A DNA stretch of 64,000 bases from assembly GCF_003339865.1 (NCBI RefSeq), contig NZ_QPKV01000004.1:372001-436000 (forward strand). Reading direction: 5' to 3'. The DNA is from Pedobacter chinensis. Lineage in GTDB: Bacteria; Bacteroidota; Bacteroidia; Sphingobacteriales; Sphingobacteriaceae. The notes under the pieces are model-generated. The model was not told where the DNA came from and did no database searches. It saw nothing but the letters and a program-made list of their open reading frames with translations. Below are positions 25,004-35,802 of the stretch, in pieces. The position numbers and the translations under genes are program-made. How positions within the stretch are numbered: position 1 is the stretch's first letter; each line of letters begins with the position of its first letter.

Positions 25004-26558
25004 GTCATCCCTTCGGGATTTTGTTTGTTCCTTGGTTTTGTCAAAGCCCTAACGGCTGAAATGATTATATCAAAATTTATGTGATCCGCTGTAACAAATG
25101 CTGAAGGATGGTCTTGTTGGTTTTTGAAAATGTGGCTGTCATTATTATTCCACCCCTTCGGGGTTGGGTTCATTGTTTTACATGGCTATAATCCTGTCAT
25201 CCCTTCGGGATTTTGTTTATCTCTTGGAATTACAAAGCTCTAACGGCTGAAATGATTATATCAAAATTTATGTGATCCGCTGTAACAAATGCTGAAGGAT
25301 GGTCTTGTTGGTTTTTGAAAATGAGGCTGTCATTATTATTCTACCCCTTCAGGGTTGGGTTTATTATTTACATGGCTATAATCTTGTCATCCCTTCGAGA
25401 TTTTGTTTGTTCCTTGGTTTTTGTCAAAGTCCTAAGGGTTGAAATGATCATAGCACAAATTTATGTGATCCGCTGTAACAAATGCTGAAAGGATGGTCTT
25501 GTGTTTTTGAAAATGTGGCTGCCATTATTATTCCACCCCCTTCGGGGTTGGGTTCATTGTTTTACATGGCTATAATCCTGTCATCCCTTAGGGATTTTGT
25601 TTATCTCTTGGAATTACAAAGCCCTAACGGCTGAAATGATCATAGCACAAATTTATGTGATCCGCTGTAACAAATGCTGAAGGATGGTCTTGTTGGTTTT
25701 TGAAAATGTGGCTGTCATTATTATTCCACCCCTTCAGGGTTGGGTTTATTATTTACATGGCTATAATCTTGTCATCCCTTCGGGATTTTGTTTGTTCCTT
25801 GGTTTTTGTCAAAGTCCTAAGGGTTGAAATGATATATCACAAATTTATGTTACCCGCTGTAACAAATGCTGAAGGACGGTATTGTTGGTTTTTGAAAATG
25901 TGGCTGCCATTATTATTCCACCCCCTTCGGGGTTGGGTTCATTGTTTTACATGGCTATAATCCTGTCATCCCTTCGGGATTTGTTTATCTCTTGGAATTA
26001 CAAAGCCCTAATGGCTGAAATGATCATAGCACAAATTGTGTCATCTGCTATAATAAACCCTGAAAGGATGGTATTGTTGGTTTTTGAAAATGTGGCTGTC
26101 ATTATTATTCCACCCCTTCGGGGTTGGGTTTATTATTTACATGGCTAAATCTTGTCATTCCTTCGGGATTTGTTTATCTCTTGGAATCACAAAGCTTTAA
26201 GGACTGAAGATTATATCACAAATTTATCTTATAGTTTTACATTGCTATAGTCTTGTCATTCCTTCGGGATTTGTTTATCTCTTGGAATCACAAAGCTTTA
26301 AGGACTGAAGATTATATCACAAATTTATTTTATCGTTTTACATTGCTATAGTCTTGTCATCCCTTTGGGATTTTGTTTATCTCTTGGAATCACAAAGCTT
26401 TAAGGACTGAAGATTATATCACAAATTTATCTTATAGTTTTACATTGCTATAGTCTTGTCATTCCTTCGGGATTTGTTTATCTCTTGGAATCACAAAGCT
26501 TTAAGGACTGAAGATTATATCACAAATTTATTTTATCGTTTTACATGGCTATAGTCTT
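25004..26558. repeat. Tandem array of internally deleted HUH-element copies
   Basis: Ten head-to-tail units, each starting GTCATCCCTTCGGGAT or a variant, at 25004, 25196, 25386, 25580, 25771, 25965 (long units of 189-194 bp) and 26154, 26255, 26356, 26458 (short units of 101-102 bp). Units carry REP-like palindromes CCCTTCGGG, CCCCTTCGGGG and GCCCTAACGGC. Long units contain AAAATGTGGCTGTCAT, matching the start-codon region of the adjacent transposase, joined to the element's 3' flank; short units lack that part too. Open frames crossing the array are spurious. Confidence 0.9.
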
Positions 26559-27174
26559 GTCATCCCTTCGGGATTTTGTTTATCTCTTGGATTTACAAAG
26601 CCCTAAGGGCTGAAATGATTATAGCAAAATTTATGTGACCTACAATAAACCCCGAAGGGGTGACATTATTAATTCAGTCAATCGAACAAGTATTTTTCAT
26701 CGTATTCGATTTCAAATTTTTGAAGAAAATCCAAATATTCGTCCTTAAATGTTTTTTTGCGGTGGTGCTCTTCCTGATTTAAAACGTATTGATATACGCT
26801 TTCTATTTGTGAATGGGCATACGAAAATGCACCATAGCCTTCCTGCCAGGAGAATTTTCCTTGTACCCAATTTTGTTCATTGATGAATTTTGATGAATTA
26901 TTTTTAATGTCCCGTACCAAATCAGCGATGCTTAATGATGGTTTCAATCCTACAAATACGTGAATGTGGTCTGCAACACCATTTACAATAATCGGTTTCT
27001 GACCTTTTGCCTTTATAATGCCTGAAATATATTTGAAAACCTCATCCCTCCAGGGTTTCTGCAATAGATTTCGCCTGCCTTTTACTGCAAAAACATACTG
27101 GATGTAAATCTGTGAAAATGTAGCTGTCATTATTCTATCTTTTCAGGGTTTTGTTTTCATTATTCTAAAATCTT
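26559..27174 (-). mobile_element. Full-length IS200/RAYT-like element next to the array
   Basis: The eleventh unit of the array, 616 bp, in which the same left part (GGGATTTTG ... GCCCTAAGGGCTG ... AATAAACCCCGAAGGGGTG) and right part (GAAAATGTAGCTGTCATTATT ... ATCTTGTCATTCC) surround an intact transposase gene. The GTCATTCC at 27175 starts a further partial unit. Hairpins GCCCTAAGGGC and CCCCGAAGGGG sit on the 3' side of the gene. Confidence 0.8.
26678..27130 (-). CDS. HUH/Y1 single-strand transposase (IS200/RAYT-like)
   Basis: A 150-residue Y1 transposase, intact. The HUH motif is H55-I56-H57 (GVADHIHVFVGLKPS), followed by LVRDIKNNSSKFI, and the catalytic tyrosine is Y115 in Y-V-L-N-Q with trailing EEHHRKKTF. 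Such enzymes cut and join single-stranded DNA at hairpins. Length matches TnpA of IS200 and REP-associated tyrosine transposases. Its first seven codons (MTATFS) are present in the deleted units of the neighbouring array, which makes this the probable source of the array. Confidence 0.9.
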   Translation of the reverse strand: MTATFSQIYIQYVFAVKGRRNLLQKPWRDEVFKYISGIIKAKGQKPIIVNGVADHIHVFVGLKPSLSIADLVRDIKNNSSKFINEQNWVQGKFSWQEGYGAFSYAHSQIESVYQYVLNQEEHHRKKTFKDEYLDFLQKFEIEYDEKYLFD

Positions 27175-27326
27175 GTCATTCCTTCTGGATTTTGTTGTTA
27201 TAATCGCCTGTTTTTTAAACAAAGTTGGCTTGTATTTAATCTTCTAACACCGCCCAGATGCAAATCCCTCCTAACGGTTTTACTTTCGTTGTTTATTAAT
27301 TGCCAACTTTGTCGCTATAATTTGCT
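27175..27326. other. Partial repeat unit and unassigned sequence
   Basis: Starts with a truncated array unit (GTCATTCCTTCTGGATTTTG) and continues as about 130 bp without a gene, palindrome or RNA family that could be recognised. Confidence 0.5.
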
Positions 27327-27405
27327 TTTATATTCCTGCTAATTTTTGAAGTGTCCAATCGTTTGCTTTTCAAAAGATCCAACATTTAGAAGTTCCCAGA
27401 CACCC
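27327..27405. repeat. Dispersed repeat X, copy 2
   Basis: Second copy of the sequence at 22982-23063 in the same orientation, with small gaps (GCTTTT against GCTTTTT). It precedes a decayed coding segment on the minus strand. Confidence 0.6.
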
Positions 27406-27424
27406 TTAAACCTTTTTCTATCTT

Positions 27425-27696
27425 TCAAGTTTTGTCCTGAATTTGTGATAAGTCTCTTATCGCATATAAAATTCCATGCTCAAAATGTAAAACGTGTTCA
27501 ATTTCGTGAATCAAGTAATGTCTTCGGTTTTGTAAAGTTTCTCCACCATCATTTTTTTTAACTTTCGGGATTTCAACTCATTTTCTAATTCTTTATTGTT
27601 TTTCTGACTATTAACTAATAAAAAGACAAAAAACAATGGAAAAACCCGAGTCCATTTTTTATTGCACTGAATATCGAAACTCCTATTAAAAAACAA
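27425..27696 (-). pseudogene. Decayed or frameshifted short ORF with an HExxH-like motif
   Basis: The minus strand opens at 27696 with a hydrophobic start (VFPLFFVFLLV) and runs to ...LKSRKLKK; changing the length of the eight-base run at 27552-27559 by one would continue in another frame as NDGGETLQNRRHYLIHEIEHVLHFEHG to a stop at 27425. HEIEH resembles a zinc-protease HExxH motif, but the segment is short and no family is recognised. It may be a gene remnant. Confidence 0.35.
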
Positions 27697-27815
27697 TAAG
27701 AAATCCGTAAATAATTTTGTTCGTTTTAGTTTTTTTGTTCTTGTAACAATTCTTCATCAGTTAGTGCTGTTAATTTTTTGTGGTCCATTTGTGTTTTTGT
27801 GTGGTTAAACCAATG

Positions 27816-28280
27816 TTAGCTGCATTTTTTGATCAATTTATCAATTCGTCTTTTATTCTGCTGCTGCAATAAAGATGGATATAAATTCATCAATATATTT
27901 ACTATCATAATTGTAAAACCAAAAAACAATTCAGCTTTATAAAATTTCACTAAGGCAAAAATTGTTACAAACGCAAATCCTATTAAATGGTCAATTTCAG
28001 AACTTGTCATTTCCTTACGCAGGTTAAGTAAGTCAGACTTTTCAATTTTATTTCTCAGTTTAAGTTTCTGATTGAAGTATTTAAAAGGCGTATTTTTCAC
28101 AATCCATTTAACAACATCAACCCCGATCCATTCGTTCAACTTTTCACTTTTTACAAAATTTAAGTTGGATAATTCATTGTTGTAAACTTCTGTTTTTTTC
28201 AGAATCGCATTAATAGCCATTCCAACAATAAAAGAAATGAATGTTATTGCAATACTGAATGATAAATATTTATAAGTCAT
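27816..28280 (-). CDS. CrtO-like membrane acyltransferase (putative)
   Basis: A 154-residue membrane protein resembling the family of glycosyl-4,4'-diaponeurosporenoate acyltransferase: a first helix (FSIAITFISFIVGMAINAIL), a soluble stretch with EWIGVDVVKWIVKNTPFKYFN, two further helices and the C-terminal NLYPSLLQQQNKRRI that mirrors NxYPxLxQRYNRxRI. Carotenoid-type acylation is the family role; no carotenoid genes are nearby, so the substrate is open. Isolated between repeats X and Y. Confidence 0.6.
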   Translation of the reverse strand: MTYKYLSFSIAITFISFIVGMAINAILKKTEVYNNELSNLNFVKSEKLNEWIGVDVVKWIVKNTPFKYFNQKLKLRNKIEKSDLLNLRKEMTSSEIDHLIGFAFVTIFALVKFYKAELFFGFTIMIVNILMNLYPSLLQQQNKRRIDKLIKKCS

Positions 28281-28442
28281 TTTTAACCTTCTGTTTATTT
28301 TCGGTTATTATTTTACTGCCATTTTGTTTATACGATTGATCACTCCAAATCAATCAGTTTTAACAGTTTTGTCTAATTAAGCCATTTTAGTCTGTTTGTC
28401 AAAATTGTAGCTAACATTTTGTTAATGGGGTTAGTTATAATG

Positions 28443-28540
28443 GCTGTCAACAACAGAATTTCTGTGCAAAATAATCCCTTCCACGCCTAATTTTAAATAT
28501 ATCAACATTTAAAAACGAATTCATTTTACACCAGCCACAA
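28443..28540. repeat. Dispersed repeat Y, copy 2
   Basis: Carries the same 48-bp core as 24877-24924 and overlaps the 3' end of the zinc-ribbon gene. Because this copy is contiguous with the intact gene it is the likelier source of copy 1. Confidence 0.7.
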
Positions 28541-28891
28541 TCTTTCGTCTCTTTTAACCAGCAAAATTTCTTCATCACTTAAGTCAAGCAAGCCATATTC
28601 ATAGCAAAAACGATATGTTTTTCCATTTTGGGTTTGATAGGTGTGGGTATGATAGTCAAAATTGAACCCGGCGGTAAGCATTTTTTTCTTCAATACTTTT
28701 ACTTTGCCATTTGGATTTAAATTGGCTAAAATAGTCCTGTTTTTTTTTAAAATCAGATTGATTTTATTGATTACTGAAGAATCTCCACTTTTTAAGTGGT
28801 TATTGTAATTGTTCCTGCAACCATCGTCGCAGAATTTTTTGTCGGCTCTACCTTTTACCGGTTTACCGCAATCTAAGCATAAGCGTTCCAT
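28526..28891 (-). CDS. Small zinc-ribbon protein (DUF2116-like)
   Basis: A 121-residue protein opening with a four-cysteine zinc ribbon, CLDCGKPVKGRADKKFCDDGC, followed by a YNNHL motif; the remainder is basic and helical. The ribbon suggests nucleic-acid or protein binding. The C-terminus (GLLDLSDEEILLVKRDERLWLV) is typical of Bacteroidota homologues, all uncharacterised to my knowledge. Confidence 0.75.
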   Translation of the reverse strand: MERLCLDCGKPVKGRADKKFCDDGCRNNYNNHLKSGDSSVINKINLILKKNRTILANLNPNGKVKVLKKKMLTAGFNFDYHTHTYQTQNGKTYRFCYEYGLLDLSDEEILLVKRDERLWLV

Positions 28892-29128
28892 AATAATAGT
28901 TTGTTTTATTATGGGATGATGTTTTAAAAGTAGTAATTAATTTCTTTTTATTCCAAAAATAAATGCGGTTAATTTGCCGCATTCAACTTATTATCCATTT
29001 TAAACGCTTATAAACGACTATAAATGATTAAGTTACGATAAAGTTTGATTTTCGTTTGCACATTTGTTCTGTCGGTAGTCGTGGTGACTATTGTTCGTTA
29101 AACATTTGGAAACTTAAATTTAAAGATT

Positions 29129-29473
29129 ATGGAAAGTGCAATTAACAAAGTAGTATTAAGCGGATGTGCCGGAGCAGATGCTGAATTTAAAACTTTACCA
29201 GGAAATCAGAAATTGGCAAAAGTAAATTTAGCCGTAAATGAATTTTACAAAAACTCCGCAGGCGAAGATGTAAAGAAAACGCATTGGTTTAATCTAATTT
29301 TCTGGAATGCCAAAGCAGAGCTGGCTGTAGCGCAAATCAAAAAAGGAACCCGAATTACTGTTGAAGGAAGGTTAAATACGGGTAGCTATGAAGCAAAAGA
29401 TGGCTCGAAACGGTTTACAACTGAAATTATAGTAACCGATTTAGTGATTAAAGAAATAGAGTTATCCAATTAG
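29129..29473 (+). CDS. ssb: Single-stranded DNA-binding protein, short form
   Basis: A 114-residue OB-fold SSB (NKVVLSGCAGADAEFKTLPGNQKLAKVNLAVNEFYKN ... KKTHWFNLIFWNAKAELAVAQIKKGTRITVEGRL). It ends after the OB fold in VIKEIELSN and lacks the acidic C-terminal tip that recruits repair and replication partners in the housekeeping SSB, so it is probably an accessory paralogue. Monocistronic, converging with the TonB receptor gene across a shared terminator. Confidence 0.92.
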   Translation: MESAINKVVLSGCAGADAEFKTLPGNQKLAKVNLAVNEFYKNSAGEDVKKTHWFNLIFWNAKAELAVAQIKKGTRITVEGRLNTGSYEAKDGSKRFTTEIIVTDLVIKEIELSN

Positions 29474-29490
29474 CATAACACTGTAATTAA

Positions 29491-29521
29491 AATGCCAGAT
29501 AAAACTTTCTTACCTGGCATT
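29491..29521. terminator. Bidirectional hairpin terminator
   Basis: AATGCCAG (29491-29498) pairs with CTGGCATT (29514-29521); the pairing extends inward with one mismatch. It lies between the convergent ssb and TonB receptor genes. Confidence 0.7.
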
Positions 29522-29530
29522 TCAGTTTCT

Positions 29531-31582
29531 CTATAATTTAACTGCTATTCCCGAATAAAAATTTATTCCGGCTGCAGGGTTGTAATATCTATTACCAACA
29601 GCATTTAAATCATTTCCGAGGCTGTATTTCTCGTTCAGCAGGTTGTTCACACCCAATGAAATTTCGAATTTGACTGTATTGATTTTGAGATCACGGATTC
29701 CTGTTTTAAGCTCCAGTAAATGATATCTTCTGGCAAATGCCGTATTTGCGTCATTCAATGGAATGGCTGAAGTATAATTATGTTGTGCAAAGAAATAAAT
29801 CTCCTTTCTAAACTCAAAAAGTATATTGCTTAATAAAACATTTGCTGGCACACCTGTTAACCTGTTTCCGCTAAAAACTGCGTTCCCACTCTCAAAATCA
29901 TTAAAACGGAAATGATTATAGGTATAATTACTTCTAAATTGAATTCCGCTGATTAATGAAGCATGGTTTCTGATGATCCAGATTGATGTTTCCAGTTCAA
30001 TGCCTCTTTGCTTTGTGCCGCCCGCATTGATGAAGTATTCCGCATCATTTGCATTCAATCTTCTCACAATCGCATCTTTTAACTGATATTGGAAAATATT
30101 TGCACTTGCATAGAAGCGATTATTCTTCGTGTTAAATCTTAAGCCCGTTTCGTAATTCCACCCCAATTCTGCCTGAAGATCATTGTTGATGTTGTTATCT
30201 GAAGACCTTACTTCTGCGATGGTAGGAGGGGAATAACCTTTGCTAACCGATGCCCTTAATGAAAGAGTAGGAATGATCAGGTAAGATGCAGCGATTTTTG
30301 GCATTAATTGTTTACTGAATTTTCGCTGTTGAGCGGCAACTGCTACAGGGAAAAAGCTTTCATACTTATAGTTAAAGAAGTTCAGGCTTGATGCCAGCTC
30401 AACTAAAAGTTTTTGGTTCAAATCAAAGTTAATTCTTGCAAAAGCGAAATCCTGATTTGCCTTTAGCCAATCTGCTGCTTGCATTGCTGCTGGTTGACCT
30501 GCATTATTATTAAAGTTTTTAACCTGTGTTTTTGTTCCGGCGCTTTCCAAACCCACTTGTGCATTTAATTTAAACTGGTTGGTCAATTGTGCATATTCTA
30601 TAAAGGTTCTCAATCCGAGTGTACTTTCATAACGTTTTTCGTAATTGGTAATAAATGGGTTTTTAAAATCGGTATATGAAGTGAAAAGTGCTATGACATG
30701 TTTGAAATTGTTGTTAAATTGATAAGTGTTAGATAAACCTGCGAAAGTGGTTTTATTATAAATCCCGGCTTGCTGGGTTACCGCTCCGGGAATGGTGGGG
30801 GTAGCGGGCCTTGCTGATTGAGGATCTTGTTCCAGCTGCATTAACGTCAGTCCGCCAGGTGTTTTATAATTCAGGTCACTGTAAAAAGCAAAAAGTTTGA
30901 GATTTCCCTTTGCGCTATAATCCCACTGGTGTGCAGTTTGAAAGTACTTCCTTTCCATGGCACTGTTTTGCCGGTAGCCATCGCTTCTCTGATACCCCTC
31001 CATCACGCTGAAACTATAATTTTTAAACCTGCGCCGGATGTTTGCCGTTTGATGGAAGAGACCGAATGATCCGGCGGTTATTGATCCTTCAATCTTATTT
31101 TGATTTAATTCAGGAGAATTTATTAAAACGGCACCACCGGTATTTGCCCCGAAAATATTGGCTTCCGGACCCTTGTATATCTCGATCGATTGAATGGCTG
31201 TAGGATCAATCGCATTCAGATAAGTATTTCCGCCGGCATCCGTTAAAGGAAGATCATCAATATAAATTTTAATATTCCGGATGCCAAAGGGAGAACGTAA
31301 TAAGCTCCCACGCATGGAAAGACGGTAACTGCCAGGAGAACGTTCTTCCATTCTTACTCCTGTAACGGTATTAAATGTGCTTACTAATGAATTGTTCTGC
31401 TGATTTCTAATTTGATTACTATCTATTAAACTTACGGCAGAAACAGATCGCAACAGTGGTTGAGGGTTATAATATCCTTTGATCACCACTTCATCCAGCT
31501 TTTTAACGGTGTCTGGTTTGATCACTTGTGTAAAACCAACCATGTAAAGCAAAAGAAAAAGGAAAGTAAATGTTGATTTCAA
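29531..31582 (-). CDS. TonB-dependent outer-membrane receptor
   Basis: A 683-residue receptor: signal peptide (FTFLFLLLYMVGFTQ), TonB-box-like KLDEVVIKGYY, plug domain with GVRMEERSPGSYRLSMRGS and YKGPEANIFGANTGGAVLINSP, then a long barrel ending in an aromatic (NFYSGIAVKL). It takes up a ligand, probably a siderophore or other metal chelate by resemblance to FecA-like receptors, across the outer membrane. The start codon appears to be TTG at 31582, since no ATG precedes the signal peptide. It is 74 bp downstream of the PQQ-type dehydrogenase on the same strand. Confidence 0.9.
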   Translation of the reverse strand: MKSTFTFLFLLLYMVGFTQVIKPDTVKKLDEVVIKGYYNPQPLLRSVSAVSLIDSNQIRNQQNNSLVSTFNTVTGVRMEERSPGSYRLSMRGSLLRSPFGIRNIKIYIDDLPLTDAGGNTYLNAIDPTAIQSIEIYKGPEANIFGANTGGAVLINSPELNQNKIEGSITAGSFGLFHQTANIRRRFKNYSFSVMEGYQRSDGYRQNSAMERKYFQTAHQWDYSAKGNLKLFAFYSDLNYKTPGGLTLMQLEQDPQSARPATPTIPGAVTQQAGIYNKTTFAGLSNTYQFNNNFKHVIALFTSYTDFKNPFITNYEKRYESTLGLRTFIEYAQLTNQFKLNAQVGLESAGTKTQVKNFNNNAGQPAAMQAADWLKANQDFAFARINFDLNQKLLVELASSLNFFNYKYESFFPVAVAAQQRKFSKQLMPKIAASYLIIPTLSLRASVSKGYSPPTIAEVRSSDNNINNDLQAELGWNYETGLRFNTKNNRFYASANIFQYQLKDAIVRRLNANDAEYFINAGGTKQRGIELETSIWIIRNHASLISGIQFRSNYTYNHFRFNDFESGNAVFSGNRLTGVPANVLLSNILFEFRKEIYFFAQHNYTSAIPLNDANTAFARRYHLLELKTGIRDLKINTVKFEISLGVNNLLNEKYSLGNDLNAVGNRYYNPAAGINFYSGIAVKL

Positions 31583-31656
31583 TATGTTATTGGTTTAAGA
31601 GATTACTAATTCGCAGATAAAATTAGATTATATCTGCGAATTAGTAAAGATTAAAA

Positions 31657-32976
31657 CTATTTTGTTGCAACTCTCCAAACTACACCGCTTACATCGTCAG
31701 CAACAAGTAAAGCTCCATCTGGAGTTAAGGTTACGCCTACAGGTCTGCCATAAACTTCCGCTTTATCAGCATTTGCAATAAATCCGGTTAAAAAATCTTC
31801 CGGTTTACCTGTTGGTTTTCCATCTTTAAAAGGTACAAAAATTACTTTATAACCTGATAATGCCGAACGGTTCCAAGAACCATGTTGGCCAACAAAAGCC
31901 CCGCCATGATACTTAGAAGGGAATTTCGTGGCTTTATAAAAAGCGAGCCCTAATGAAGCGGTGTGAGCGCCAACAGGAACATCTGGTACGATAGCTTTTT
32001 TAACCAATTCAGGATTTTTGCCTTTTAACCTCGGGTCTTCATGCTGCCCGAAATAGGAGTAAGGCCATCCGTAAAATGCACCTGGTTTAACGCTGGTAAT
32101 ATAATCGGGAACTAAATCGTCACCGAGTTCATCACGCTCATTAACCGCTGTCCAAAGCATATTTGTGCCAGGCGCCCAATCTACTCCAACCGGATTTCGT
32201 AAACCGCTCGCATAAATTTTTTCGCCCGTACCATCCGGATTGATCTCTAAAATATTTGCTCTTCTTACTTCATTTTCAATTCCATGTTCTGCAACATTAC
32301 TTCCCGAACCTACCGTTACATAAATTTTACTTTTATCGGCATTGGTGATTAAGTTTCTGGTCCAATGATTATTATAGCCGCCTGCTGGCAGACTTAAGAT
32401 TTTCTTTCCTTGTGCTGTGATTTTAGTATCGCCGGTTTTATAGGGATATTGCCAAATGCCATCCGTATTGGCTACATAGAATGAATTTCCAATAATCGTT
32501 ACTCCATAAGGCTGGTTAAGTCCTGAGAGGAAAGTGGTTTTAATTTCAGGAATTCCATCATTATTAGCATCCCGATACAGTAAAACCGTGTTTGCACTTG
32601 CTCCGGTTACTTCCGATTTTGCCTTTCCTGTTACGGCATTTGCCACTTTTTCTACAGTGCTCCGTTCAGAATTACTCAAAACAATTAAAACATCGCCATT
32701 GGGTGCAATAAACATGTTTCGTGGACTTTTAATATTCGAAGCAAACTTTGTTACCACAAAACCTTCGGGAGCGGTAGGCACTTTATTTTCTGGCCAGCCA
32801 ATAACTTTACTAAACTTGTTTTTTGAAGCAGTGGTATCGGGAGCTGGCAAATTTACCTGCTCTGTTTCTGTTGCCACCGAGGTAGAATCGCCTTGCTCCT
32901 CTGAGGTTGATTTTGATTGGCAACCAAATAAAACCGAAGCTGAAAATAAGGTAGTGTATAGAATCTGATTTTTCAT
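31657..32976 (-). CDS. PQQ-type sugar (sorbosone) dehydrogenase lipoprotein
   Basis: A 439-residue lipoprotein (lipobox LFGC about residue 19) with a six-bladed beta-propeller of the soluble glucose/sorbosone dehydrogenase type: GLNQPYGVTIIGNSFYVANTDG, HWTRNLITNADKSKIYVTVGS, GLRNPVGVDWAPGTNMLWTAVNERDELGDDLVPDY and GAFVGQHGSWNRS. It is expected in the periplasm, oxidising a sugar or aldehyde with PQQ or a similar cofactor. A linker rich in Ser/Thr/Glu follows the lipid anchor. It precedes a TonB receptor, a pairing that suggests shared substrate or metal acquisition, though this is inference. Confidence 0.85.
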   Translation of the reverse strand: MKNQILYTTLFSASVLFGCQSKSTSEEQGDSTSVATETEQVNLPAPDTTASKNKFSKVIGWPENKVPTAPEGFVVTKFASNIKSPRNMFIAPNGDVLIVLSNSERSTVEKVANAVTGKAKSEVTGASANTVLLYRDANNDGIPEIKTTFLSGLNQPYGVTIIGNSFYVANTDGIWQYPYKTGDTKITAQGKKILSLPAGGYNNHWTRNLITNADKSKIYVTVGSGSNVAEHGIENEVRRANILEINPDGTGEKIYASGLRNPVGVDWAPGTNMLWTAVNERDELGDDLVPDYITSVKPGAFYGWPYSYFGQHEDPRLKGKNPELVKKAIVPDVPVGAHTASLGLAFYKATKFPSKYHGGAFVGQHGSWNRSALSGYKVIFVPFKDGKPTGKPEDFLTGFIANADKAEVYGRPVGVTLTPDGALLVADDVSGVVWRVATK

Positions 32977-33221
32977 AGTTTAATGTTTTTGAGAAATAGG
33001 ATTAGTTTCACGAAAAATATAACAGAAAACAGTTACAGATGTTTGGATTAAACAAAGGAAGTTTGGTGTGATGCCAAATAACACTTTGGTTGTTCCATTA
33101 TTTTATTGAAGAATCAATCACTTATTGATTTTATAAAACCATAAATAACGTTACGATGTTCCTTAATTCATTCGATTATTTTATCTTTAGGCGATTTTAA
33201 ACGGTCGGTTTAAGAACATAA

Positions 33222-35483
<2,262 letters not shown>

Positions 35484-35503
35484 GCTAAAGATGATTAATA
35501 GAG

Positions 35504-35537
35504 AAAAGCGTTCTGATGAAAATCAGAGCGCTTTTTT
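35504..35537 (+). terminator. Rho-independent terminator of icd
   Basis: Stem AAAAGCGTTCTGAT / ATCAGAGCGCTTTT around a GAAA loop, followed by a T run, 20 bp after the icd stop codon. Confidence 0.9.
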
Positions 35538-35558
35538 TGTCTAATTGAGTATGCGCTA

Positions 35559-35580
35559 TTAATAATAATAATAATAATAT
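35559..35580. repeat. AAT trinucleotide microsatellite
   Basis: Six to seven copies of ATA/AAT in the gap 35484-35802. It sits directly before a possible 56-codon frame, so copy number could affect that frame's upstream spacing. Confidence 0.7.
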
Positions 35581-35749
35581 GCTGTTGGATGTTTCAAAAC
35601 GGTTGTCATTTAAAACATTCGTTATTGCGAATGTTCATGTTCAGGAAGGAGATCGCCATGAATATTACCAATGTAAATCGGAGAATGTTATGCAGAAGAC
35701 GATCTGTGAAATTATTCTTTCAGCTATTTTTTTTGCCGCTCAAAAATAA
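35579..35749 (+). CDS. Possible small protein (56 aa)
   Basis: An open frame reading MLLDVSKRLSFKTFVIANVH, with HEYYQCKSENV further on and a hydrophobic C-terminus. It competes with a second overlapping frame (ATG 35658) that has the better Shine-Dalgarno (AAGGAG). No family is recognised; either or neither may be real. The rest of the gap to 35802 shows nothing further. Confidence 0.25.
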   Translation: MLLDVSKRLSFKTFVIANVHVQEGDRHEYYQCKSENVMQKTICEIILSAIFFAAQK

Positions 35750-35802
35750 AACCATATTGCGCCCAACTTGTTATAGCTTTATAAATTAAGAAGACTAATA
35801 TC

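Noticed and set aside
25700..26148. Two plus-strand open frames of 86-88 codons
   Set aside because: They lie wholly inside the tandem repeats and repeat the same wording (MWLSLLFHPF); they arise from repeat periodicity.
25004..26558. CRISPR array
   Set aside because: Units are 100-194 bp, nearly identical throughout, with no short-repeat/variable-spacer pattern and no cas genes.
35589..35789. 66-codon basic frame after icd
   Set aside because: Overlaps a competing frame and has no recognisable protein character, though its internal ATG at 35658 has a good Shine-Dalgarno; left as doubtful.
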